A DNA stretch of 64,000 bases from the NCBI GenBank assembly GCA_910589415.1, contig OU342632.1, forward strand, positions 36,779,637 through 36,843,636. Reading direction: 5' to 3'. Below the pieces are notes generated by a model. The model was given only the letters and a program-made list of their open reading frames with translations, had not been told where the DNA came from and did no database searches. Below, piece after piece: positions 38,001-49,283 of this stretch. Positions within the stretch are counted from its first letter, which is position 1, and every line of letters starts with the position of its first letter. The translations under genes and the position numbers were made by a program. The stretch comes from Malachius bipustulatus (lineage: Eukaryota; Arthropoda; Insecta; Coleoptera; Melyridae).

Positions 38001-41000
38001 GCGTGTACCAATTAGGATCCGCTAACTTCAAATTATCAAGCGCCTTCGATGGCGAAATGTCAACACTGGGAAGTTTTCCACAAATATTGGGCAAGACCAA
38101 AGTACTTACTTTAAAAGTAGGTGATGGTACCCCAACGGGACGAATAATGCAATCAGATGATCCCTGGGCCGATCCCAAGGTCACGTGACCCAAACAAGAA
38201 ATAGGTGTTGATGATCGATTCAAGTGCAAGCCCAAACGCTTGCGGCACCGATCAGTAATAAAAGACGACTGACTTCCAGAGTCAATTAAAGAACGAACCA
38301 CTTGATAGTTGCCCCACTTGTCTTGAACTTCAATACATGCGGTTGCTAAAAGAACCGTAGTATTGCTACGAGAACGAGAACGAACATCCTGAAAGGATGG
38401 GAGAGAAGACATGGCAACCGTGGATGCGACTGGAGGCGGCTCAACTCGATGAGAAGCTGCTCCATCCGAATTACTAAGTTTAACGAAATGTAATAAAGAG
38501 TGGTGCCGACCTGCACACTCCTTACACGAATGAGAAGAGGGGCACTGCTTCACCAAGTGTGAAGGGCCAAAACAATTTAGGCACAAGCGCGCTGCCTTCA
38601 CAGCCTCAAAACGCTTGCGCGGGTCCAACTTCAAAAAAGAACGACAATTCGAGATCGGGTGTTCTCCATTACAATGGAAGCACGACTGCTTCGATGAAGA
38701 CGCACTCGACGTTGACAAAAATGCATGTGAATTCCTCGATTCCACTTTTCCACCAGACTTGACGCTACTCCGCTTACCAACGACTGCAGACGGAGATAGG
38801 TCATTCCCCAAAGATGATTCTAATGCACGACACTGTGACGACAAAAACTTGTGCAAATCCTGATATGATGGAAACTCTTCAGATGCAAATTGGAGTTCGA
38901 AACGCTTTCGAGTAGCGTTATCCAATTTCTGTAGCAACCAGTTGAACAAAGTGAAATCCCAGAGAGAGACGCCTGAGACCTGACCCAAAGCTGTAATATT
39001 TTCTGAAAAGGTATTCAACAATTCACGAAGCGATTGTGAGGAATCAGAATCCGTTATTTTGGGAGCATTACAAATCGCCTGCCAATAACACGTCGCAAGT
39101 ACTCGCTCATTCTGATACCTTTGGACAAGAGTATCGAAAGCTATCACATAATTGTCATCTGTCAGTGGTAAATGTTTGACAAGGGTAAGAGGTTCCTTTG
39201 ACAAAGTCGAAACTAAATACTGGAACTTCTCAATTGGAGCTAACGAATCATTCGAATGAATCAAAGTCCTAAACAAATCATAATAAACCGACCACATCCT
39301 CAACGAACCATCAAAAGTAGGTATACCGATACGAGGCAATTTCACATGTGAACTTGCAGAGGGGGGTAGCGCGGGAGCACCAGACTGTCGACTATTTAAC
39401 GATTCACTCGAACCATGACGTGATTTCACCACCGTATCCTGAGTCGATTCCAACGACAATTGAACCGCTCTAATCTGAAAATAAACCGAATCAACTTCGA
39501 TAAGTAGTCCCGAGTATGATTTCCAAATCTCCGATGACACATCTACGACCAAAGCACTCTTATCTGCCGACTCAACCGTAATCAGGATATTTCTATCAAC
39601 CTCCTGCACCTGATTGTACAAATCTGAAGCGCTGTCGCATGCAGCCAGGACAATAAAACGCGACTTTTCATCAATGGGTGCTGAAACTACTGTCAGAATC
39701 GAGTTCAAACGAGTCAAAAACTTCGAAACAGAAGCGTTTGCTCCGACCAAAGTGTTGGACATTTTGCTAAAGAGTATCAACAAAACACTAAAGCAATAAA
39801 CGAATAAGGGTTATTTTTTACACCTGTAAAAAATACAACGACAACGAAATACGAACAATAACTAAAAATAAGTACCTAACCAAGTGAAGGTTACTTATTT
39901 AAAAACGAGTTGAAAATAAATTGACTTTGAAATTCACCAAAAAACAATACTTGAGATACCGAGTGTACCCAGTAGGTATACCGTGAATACAAAAATCAAT
40001 ATTTTCCCTGTAACAACGAAAAAGGGTTATTCGTTAAAAACCTGTAAAAATACAACAACAACGAACGATGAGCAATACCAAAAATAAGTACCTAACCAAG
40101 TGAAAGTTACTTATTTAATATCGAGTTGAAAATAAATTATTGAATTCGAATTCACCAAAAACAATACTTAAGATACCGAGTGTACCCAGTATACCGTGAA
40201 TGCAAAAATCAATATTCTGCCCTGCGAATTCAGAGAGAAAATATTTCAACTATTACAGAGGTTTTTAAAACGAACACCTGCAACGAACGAAGAAGTGGAG
40301 TGAGGTGAGAATGGAGTAAAATTAGTGGAATGGGTGAAAATGCCGTCTGGCGTCCTTTGGATCGACTATTTCGAATCCTTTGACCTACAAACAGGCTACC
40401 TTAACACAGTGAGTGAGAAACTAATTTCAAACAAATGATGCAACCAATTAATGAACTATATTTCCACGAGCTTTCCTATCCGACTACCAAAAAATGTTAA
40501 CTCCGCGTCAAAGAGCCTAAAAATATTAACGACGCGATTCGATCCTGAAAGGGGCTAAAATAATGCGGCTCGATGCCGCGATGGTAATGACGAATCGCCA
40601 CGGTGACAGGATCAAAATTTAGGGAAGGACCAGGCTATAATTGCCAATGATTGACAGGAACACAATTAATTAATAATTATCGAAATTACTGACCTTGTGT
40701 CTTGTCCGACTAAAGGGGCACTTGTTTTAATTTGCGAGATGTTGTAACTATTATTATTGTTCACTTTGCTCCACTATACCCACGATTGTTCCACTACTTT
40801 ATACCGCTTCCTTATTTAATTAAAAGAACTAGGTATCCCGTTCCCGTAACACCAGCATCGACGAGTCTGGTACGAACGGCACTATGTCGGGCTCTTTCCT
40901 CTCTCGATGTTAAACCTCGACTCTTCTCTCTATGTGTGGTCCTGTCCGGTCAGGTGTCCTTCTCCTTCGTCCCGATGTGTAAAGGGATAGGAAGGGGTAG

Positions 41001-44000
41001 GAAACGGTGGTGTCTTAGAGAATACGAATCGATTATTCACCAAGGACGTAACACGGTGAATTTCGTTAGCGTTAGGGAACTGATCCTGCTCGACGCTCGG
41101 CTACTGTACTCTGTACTACTCATCATGAACGGTAGGTAGGTACTGGTCCGGGTGAAAATCTTCCTGCAAGCAACGTCGTTGGACCTCCCGCATCGGGTGT
41201 AGTAAAACTTGCAGCATCGGTAGGTATTTGAGGGAAATATTCCAGCTCACTTTACTGTATATTATCTACATCCTCCGGGGCGGCGATTGGAATCTCCAAA
41301 GGATACAGTAGTTGAATTGGTCGTCTCAAGATCGTTTTATTAGGAATTTGAATTTCGCATGCACGAATTTTACCATCTCTGCCAGGAAATACTCGTGTAA
41401 TTCGAACCATTTTCCAGGTCAGACGTGAAGCACCCTGATCATGCAGTAGGACGATGTCGTTGACCTTGAACGTTTTTGTTGATGACGACCAGCTGTTTTC
41501 ATGTGCGTTACGTAGCTGCTGCAAATACTCGTTAGTCCATCTCTTCTTGAATTTTAATAATATTTGCTGTCGTTCTTTCCATTTCATTAAAATTGTGTCT
41601 CTCTGCAATTTGAAATCAGGGTTGGGTAAAGTACATTGTCGATTATCGTTTAATAAAAAACTAGATGGTGAGAGAATGACCAAATTATCTTTATCGTTAT
41701 CAATATAGGTCAGAGGTCGGGCGTTAACAGTGGCCTCTATTTCTGTAAAAACCGTTTGAAGTTCATCAGCAGTGACAGATGCTTTTCCAAGAGCAAATTT
41801 TAGGCAATCTTTGACAGTTTTTATCATTCGCTCCCAAAAACCTCCCCACCATGCAGCGCGCTCAACAATGAATTTCCAAGTAATTCGACGATTAACGGTA
41901 AAGTCGGTTATTTCTTGGGTCGTTAGTAATTCATAAAGCTTGCTTAGTTCTAACGATGTTCTTTTGAAGGTTTTGGCGTTATCAGAATAGAAGGAACTGG
42001 GTACTCCTCTCCTTGCCACGAATCTTCTTAGAGCTCTGACACAGCTTTCTGTCGATAAATCCAGCACCAACTCCAAATGTACGGCACGAGTTGATGCACA
42101 GGTTAAAAGCATTAAATAACATTTACGTTTTTCGTTATGTTCGTTAAAGACATATAAGGGTCCGGCAAAATCTACACCAGTATCATTAAAAGGATTGGAC
42201 ATTAGACTTCTAATTTTCGGTAGTGGTGCAAATGATTCTTGACCGGGCTTACATCGCAACTTCTTACAAATGACACATTTGCTTATTAAAGACTTGATTT
42301 TCTGTCGTCCACTGATTATCCAAAATCGTTTTCTAATTTCGGAAAGCGTTAAATTCACTCCACTATGGAAGCCACGATTATGAGTTTCCCAAATTAATTT
42401 TTCTACAAAAGATGACTTCTTAGGTAGAACGATAGGGTTGACAGTATTGTATGATAATTCGGACTCTTGTAGGCGACTTTTAATCCTCAGAATTTCCGAT
42501 TCATCCAAAAATGGCGTTAATTTGTAAATTGATGAACCTGTGTCAACTGAGTTAGATTTCTGTAGGTCTTCGATTTCTTCAGAAAATGCAATTTGCTGAG
42601 TTATTCTTATCCAGTACGTTTCAGCTTCGCGTAGTTCTTCGGTCGTTAGCGTTATGGAAGAACCTTTATTTTTCTTGAACACTCGTTTCACGTATGCTGT
42701 AACTCGCAAGCATTTTTCTAGACGTTCGTAATTTTCAAACGAAAAAATCGGTTCGATGGCGTGATCCGGTTTTGCATGTACGTTAATTGCACAAATCACG
42801 GTCTCGTTTAAACATTCGTCGTTATTATCATCCGCGAACCACTCGTTTTCCGATCGCGATAAAAATTCAGGCCCGCACAACCAATGTTCAGCTTTACAAA
42901 GTTCAGCAGCACTGACACCTCTCGTTAACAAATCCGCGGGATTCGATTTACCCGGACAGTGTCTCCAAATTGAGTCGTTCGTTAATTTTTGGATTTCACT
43001 TACCCGATTATACACGAACGATTTCCATTTCGCGGCATCACCAGTAATCCAATACAAAGTGATTTTTGAGTCAGTCCACAAATTAATGTTCGTAAATTTC
43101 AATTTCACATTCTTTAGAATATAGTCTTTTAAGCGAGAAGCACAAAATGCAGCGGTAAGTTCTAATTTCGGTAAGGTAACATCCGTCGGAACTGTCGGTA
43201 AATTATTTATGTCGTTAATAGGTTCTTGGTACCACAGAAAACGATGACAGTCTCGATCGCGAACACTCAATTTTATTTGTGAAAATGCCTTCTCGATATC
43301 GGCGATTATTCCAATTTTTCCGACGCGAAAGTTCAATAAAATTCTCATTAGATCTTGTACCAAATTTTCACCGGCATGAAGAAGTTCGTTAAGTGACGGT
43401 AAATTTGGAGCGTGAGCAGAGGCGTCAAACACTACGCGAATTTTTGACGTCGTCTTGTCTTCGCGATAAACTGGACGATGAGGCATATAGTAGGTCTTCT
43501 GCGATGATTTTGAATTTCTAGGAGACTCCACTACTTCGGCGATTTCGTTATTTATGAGTTCACGAACAGCTTCGTCGTATTCGATTAAGCGAGAATTTTT
43601 GTGAAGTTTATTCGTTAAATTCTTCATTCTCGATAATGCACCATAATAATTATCATCTAATGTGCACTCGTTTTTCCAAGGCAACGAAACTTCATATCGA
43701 TCACCTTTAAATAATATTTGTTCATTAATAAATTGTTCCGTAAAATTATTTCGTTTCAAATCGTCGTTAATTCCAATAGTTTCCAAGTCCCAGAATTGCT
43801 TAATTTTCAGGTCGTTGTCTTCATCAGAGAATTGAGCATGTAAAGTCGTTACGATAGTCGTGTTTACATTAGTTGAAATGCAGTCAGGGTTCGGCCCTTG
43901 TAGAGTCCATCCCAGCTTCGTATTTTGAGCTATCAAATCGTCGGTAATGCGAACAAATTCACCAGTTACGATTCTCCAGTAGCTGTCCGCTCCTATAAGT

Positions 44001-47000
44001 AAGGAAATACCACCCAGCGTTTGCACCTGGCCCGTTATGGAAATATCAGCCAGATTTAAAGTGTTGAGAAGAGGGTGACTAATATCGGGACTCTGAAATG
44101 CATCATAACAAATCTCTGGAACTTCGATCGCAGTTATGAGAACCGATTCGTTATTGTACTGTGACTTCAACTTTAACTCAACCTTGTTGTAATATTTCGG
44201 TAACTTTTTCTGTGCACATCCGAATGGCATTACTGCTAGTTTCCGTTTACCCAGAATCTTCAACCCAAGGCTTCGAGACACGTCTTCTTTAATATACGAT
44301 AATTGTGACCCTCCGTCGATGATCAATCGCACGAAAGCATCCGTTGAATTATTAGACGTTGTGGATATGTAGGCCTTGGCTGTTTGCAAAAACACTTGTT
44401 CGATATTCTCCGGGTTCTTAGTAAATAAACTAGTCGTTGTTGCCAAATTTGAATTCACATTATTTGTTCGTTTATAACTTGGATCACACATGGACGTTGA
44501 ATGACGATAGTTGCAAGTTTCACATTTTATTTGACTTCTGCAATTTTTGGAATTATGGTTTCGTTTAGTACAGCGATAGCAACAATTATTCTTCTTCAAT
44601 ATGTCCTTTTTCTGTTCAAGAGAAATTCCAGAATTGCTACATTTTTGTGACATGTGACTTTGAGACTTGCAAAATATGCATTGATCTATTGTTGTCAAAA
44701 GACCAGCAGCGGTAAAAGAGTTATTACGATTACGAGACTTATTTTGTACGTTACGTGAATACCTCTGTGCGTTATGCGAGGTTGTCGGCTTGTCTCGATT
44801 ATCTCCTTCGTTATCACGTTGAGCACTTTCTAATGAGTCTATCTCTATTTTGATAAACTGCAATAAATTATTGATTGCTATGTCAAGTTCCACATTAGAG
44901 TTAGAAATATCGCTACATACAGAAGAACTGCTTGACTTTGTGCTACTAAACAGTTCGTTACGTTTCATTTTATTATATTCCACTCTCATGTTGTACGGTA
45001 GTGCTTTAAATATAATTGACTTGACAATAAGACCGTATTGTTCTGTAGAAACACCTAGCGTAGATAGTGATTTCGTTACGGTAGCTGCGGTGTTGTATAA
45101 TTTACGTAAAGAATATACGTCATATTTAACTGTTGATATTCCTAGTAGTTTTTGAATATAAGAATTGATAATTCGTTCGGTATCTCCATATTCATTTTTC
45201 AACATAGTAATGGCATCTTTATAGGAAGCTTGACTGTTCGTTAATCCAGCAATAGTGATAGAAGCTTTATCAAATAATGACTCCAAGTAGGTAAATTTAG
45301 CGATATCATCTAATTCGTCATTATCGTGTATTGCTGTCTTAAATTGTTCCCAAAAACATGTCCATTCTTCGATATTGCCGTTAAATTTTATGAGATCAAG
45401 TTTAGGTAATCTCACCGTTATATTGCTGCGATGATTATGATAATGAATGTTGCTGTTGTTGGCGTTGATACCTTCGTTTACACTGCGAAGATTCGATTCA
45501 GCTCCCTCTGCGTTGATTTGGACGTCGGCGTTGTTTACTTCGTTAATTTGGACGTCGTCGATTACTTCGTTAATTTTCAAATCTCTGAACGTATTTACAG
45601 TAACTGTCGACATCTTTCGCAAACGATATTCCATGCGGGATGCTGTTTCAACTGCAACATCTTCGTATTCCATAATTTTCTGACACTCAGCTTCAATTTG
45701 ATCCGCGGTGAACGTTGGGATCAATTTTTCATTAAGGGCTTTCAAACTTTCATTTAATGATTTAATCCGTGCGATAGTGATGGTTAAATCTTCTTCGTTT
45801 AAAGTTGACTCGGGATCGTTAACACTGTTCACTAATTTCGTTAATTGCGTTCGGTAGTTTTTTCTTAACGCGATATTAGCCGTATCCATTTTGCCCGATT
45901 TCACTCACGTCACTCGCGCTTCACTCACGTTTACGATATTCACTTCGTTTTGACCGATCTAAAGGTCCCTGGTTTCGGCACCATATAAATAATTGTCGTT
46001 AATAAATGTCGTTAGATTTATAACCGTTAATCGTTAGTTTGAATAGTAATTTATTGTAATGATACACGTTAATAATAATAAGAACAGAACATAATTCTTT
46101 AGGTATGTTTTGTCCTTCGCTCGTCGATTATCACATTTCACAGTCCCGGTGAATTTCGTTAGCGTTAGGGAACTGATCCTGCTCGACGCTCGGCTACTGT
46201 ACTACTCATCATGAACGGTAGGTAGGTACTGGTCCGGGTGAAAATCTTCCTGCAAGCAACGTCGTTGGACCTCCCGCATCGGGTGTAGTAAAACTTGCAG
46301 CATCGGTAGGTATTTGAGGGAAATATTCCAGCTCACTTTACTGTATATTATCTACAGGGTAAAAGCATAAACGGAGATCCAGCAGATATCTCCTGCGGGG
46401 AACTGACCTCGTCACCTGTAGATACAGGGAAAATAAAGTTGGCGTCCGAGGGTTATTACGAGTAATACAACACCCTGTATATCGCTAAATAATACGTCAC
46501 CGGAATTTGTACCGTGACATTTGGCGCCCGAACAGGTCCCTTATTGTTAGGTTTGTAGGGCCAGTTTTGGGGCGTGACAATGCTACATGAAAAGTAGCGA
46601 AACACGTGTAACGTTTCTATCATCGATCAATATACAGTAGAATTTTATAAAACATTAGTGTTTTATTCATAATCAATAAATTATTAATTTTAATTTTAAG
46701 TTGAAATTATTATTGTCGAGCTCTATATTTTATTATTATTATTAAATTTTAGGGAAAAAACATTGTCATTGCTACACGCTACAGCCTGTATTTATAAAAA
46801 AAATAGGTCCCTATACAAAAGCACTAATACACTAACATTCTGGATGAGACAATTTTCTGTCTTTCGAAAACAAATTAGTCCAAATCGGACAAGTAGTTTT
46901 TACAAAACTTAAAAATAAAACTATTGATGATTCCTTGGCTGTGTGTTCATTTCTTGGGGAGCTGTAGACGATAATTATAAGTTCCAGTGAGATCTGATGA

Positions 47001-49227
47001 GACTCCCGGGGGCCAGTCTCACGAGTAATATTGATCAAGAGAAAGCCACTGATGACTTATTTACAAATTTCATATTTTTGTTGTGGTTAAAAGTAGCTAA
47101 AAATACAACTTTTTTGTTTCCTGATATTTTTTTGTATTTTACTTCGTTTTCGAGACAAAAAATTAGAGCTTCCTCAATGCATGCCGAAAAATTGATAAGA
47201 TAAAATCATTCAAATTAAAATCAATTTTCGACAGGCATTAAAGCGGCTTAATTTTTTTTTCTCGAAAACCAAGTAAGATACAAAAAAATATCAATAAACA
47301 AAAAAGTTGTATTTTTAGCTGTTTACCCCAATAAAAATAAAAAATTTGTAAACAAGTCAGTGGCGTACAGTTTTTTTCAATATTATTCTTGACCCTGTCC
47401 ATCGGGACGCCACTGGAACTCATCATTATCATCTAGTTAGTGCTAACTCACCGGCTTATCACAACGAAAAACACTGCCAAATTTCACCAAAATGTTTTTG
47501 CGAAACCATTGCATATTCTCTGTAACCTGATTTTAAGAACATCAACTTTTCCCAGCATGTGGAAGCAGGCTCGCATTACACCCGTATTAAAAAAGGGTGA
47601 CCCCTGTGACGTTCGAAATTACAGACCCATCTCAATTTTGTGCAATTTCGCAAAAGTTTTTGAATCCTGCGTCTTTGAACGTATATTCTCTGTCGTGAAG
47701 CATCATCTGTCTCCGAATCAGCATGGTTTTGTTCCCCATCGATCAACAGTCACTAACCTGGCCTGTTTTTCGCAGTTTGTATCTGAGGTGATTGATGATG
47801 GAGGTCAGGTCGATGTGATATATACTGACTTCCAGAAGGCTTTTGATCAAATGGATCACTTCGTTCTCTTGAAAAAGCTTTATTTGTTTGGTTTTACCCA
47901 GCCCATGATAGACTTGCTTAAATCTTACCTCTTTGACAGAAAGCAATACGTCACCTACAATAACTTCATTTCAGAATCTTTTACACCCACCTCAGGAGTG
48001 CCACAGGGCTCTAACTTGGGCCCGCTATTATTCTTACTTTTCATCAATGACATCACCAACGTCATATCATGTAATAACTTGCTTTACGCTGATGACTTGA
48101 AACTATTCGTAAATGTTAGGTCCATCTCTGACTGTTCTCTTTTGCAGAATAATGTTGACCGTGTAATGGAGTGGTGTGAACTGAACAGGCTCTCCCTGAA
48201 TACCTCCAAGTGCAGTGTTATTACCTACTCTCGTAGAAGATCTACCGAGTATTTTGGTTACACCATCGGTGATATACAGCTGGCGAGAGTGGATTCTATC
48301 AGGGACCTGGGTGTTCTTTTCGATTGCAGCTTTAACTTTGCCACTCACATCTCTGATATTGTTAGCCGCGCCCTTAAAACATTCGGCTTCATTTATAGGA
48401 ACTGTAAAGAGTTCACAAATGTTGGTGCATTGTTAACGCTCTTTTACACTCTGGTTAGATCTAGACTTGAGTATGCGTGTCTTATCTGGTTTCCTGTTCC
48501 CCAAGCCCATATTCATGCCCTGGAAAATGTTCAGCGAAAATTTCTGAAGTTCTTATTCTTCCGAGTTGAAGGTGTCTATCCCCAACGAGGATTTGAACAC
48601 ACTCTCCTTCTCAATAGGTTTGGAGTTTTATCGCTGGAAATGAGGCGTATAATTGTTGTAACTCGTTTCCTTTTTAAACTGATAAATGGTGGAATAGACT
48701 GCGTGTTTTTGCTTGGTAAATTGCCGTTCTTGGTTCCCCGTTTAAATTCACGTTACTCAATAACTTTTTACACTCCCTCTGGAAAAAGTGGTGCTCTGAC
48801 TAGGTCGCCACTCTACCTGATGTGTGCTTATTTTAATAGTATTAGTGATTGTTGCGACTTGAACCATGACAGTTTCAGCATTATGCGTCGCCTTGTTATT
48901 GAGAGATGGTCTGGTAGTTGTCGGTATTAGCGACTTTCTATCTGTAAATTAATTGGTAGCATAATACTATTCTTGATTGTTAATATAATTATTTACTTAG
49001 TTATTAGTTGATTATTATTGATTATTAGATTATCTTGTTATTAATTTATGGTATTAATTTTGCTATGTTTTTTATTTCATAGCTTTTCATAGTTTTTAGT
49101 TATAATCTGTTGTTAATTTTGTAATTCTGTATGAAGAATGGGTTTGTTTTCTTCTTTTTTCTTTTTGTCAAATGTATTTTATATTTTGTTTCCTGTAATT
49201 GGGCTCTTTGTCTGTTGGAAACAATAA

Positions 49228-49283
<56 letters not shown>

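Larger units (their letters stand above)
34678..41053 (-). mobile_element. BEL/Pao retrotransposon, element 1, inserted in the LTR of element 2
   Basis: A complete element with two 559-bp LTRs that look identical by eye, TGTT...AACA ends, and a 5-bp duplication CGGTG (34673-34677 and 41054-41058). Coding is on the minus strand. A candidate primer-binding site starting TGGTAGTCGG lies about 4 nt inside the 5' LTR (around 40490-40473). The Gly-rich GGTGGGCGG just before the 3' LTR (minus strand, around 35240) is a possible polypurine tract. Identical LTRs mean very recent insertion. Confidence 0.93.
34510..46356 (-). mobile_element. BEL/Pao retrotransposon, element 2 (contains element 1)
   Basis: Coded on the minus strand. 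The right (5') LTR is 45984-46356. The left (3') LTR is 34510-34677 plus 41059-41270, split by element 1. The target duplication is GGGTA (34505-34509 and 46357-46361). A primer-binding site, TGGTGCCGAAACCAGGGACC, directly follows the 5' LTR (minus strand, 45983-45964). The LTRs look the same except for a 7-bp tandem duplication (CTGTACT) in the left copy, so insertion was recent. Without element 1 it is about 5.5 kb. Confidence 0.9.
32965..46579 (+). mobile_element. LTR-retroelement fragment: long LTR plus primer-binding site (element 3)
   Basis: Flanked by ATGCT at 32960-32964 and 46580-46584. The left part (32965-34509) plus 46362-46519 forms a candidate 1.7-kb LTR ending ...GTGACA. A primer-binding site, TGGCGCCCGAACAGGTCCC, follows at 46522-46540, then a 39-nt stub also ending GGCGTGACA. 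Body and 3' LTR are missing, perhaps by recombination between GTGACA ends. Element 2 sits inside it. The LTR start (ATAACGAAG) is not a canonical TG, so the boundary is uncertain. Confidence 0.55.
31966..46680. mobile_element. Penelope-like element relic, palindromic (tail-to-tail), interrupted
   Basis: The left arm 31966-32494 and the right arm 32524-32964 plus 46580-46680 are inverted copies with a 29-bp spacer (32495-32523). The arm encodes the GIY-YIG endonuclease end of a Penelope-like polyprotein. The outer tail, with AACGTTACACGTGTTTCGCT (near 32030), occurs at both extremities. The right arm is interrupted at 32964/46580 by an LTR element (target duplication ATGCT). Confidence 0.7.
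47420..49282 (+). mobile_element. Jockey-type LINE, 5'-truncated, (ATT)n tail
   Basis: The 5' end is lost: the ORF begins inside the reverse transcriptase. An approximately 300-nt 3' UTR is followed by AATAAATT and an (ATT)n tail at 49226-49282. It interrupts the right arm of the outer foldback. No clean target duplication was found. Confidence 0.75.
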
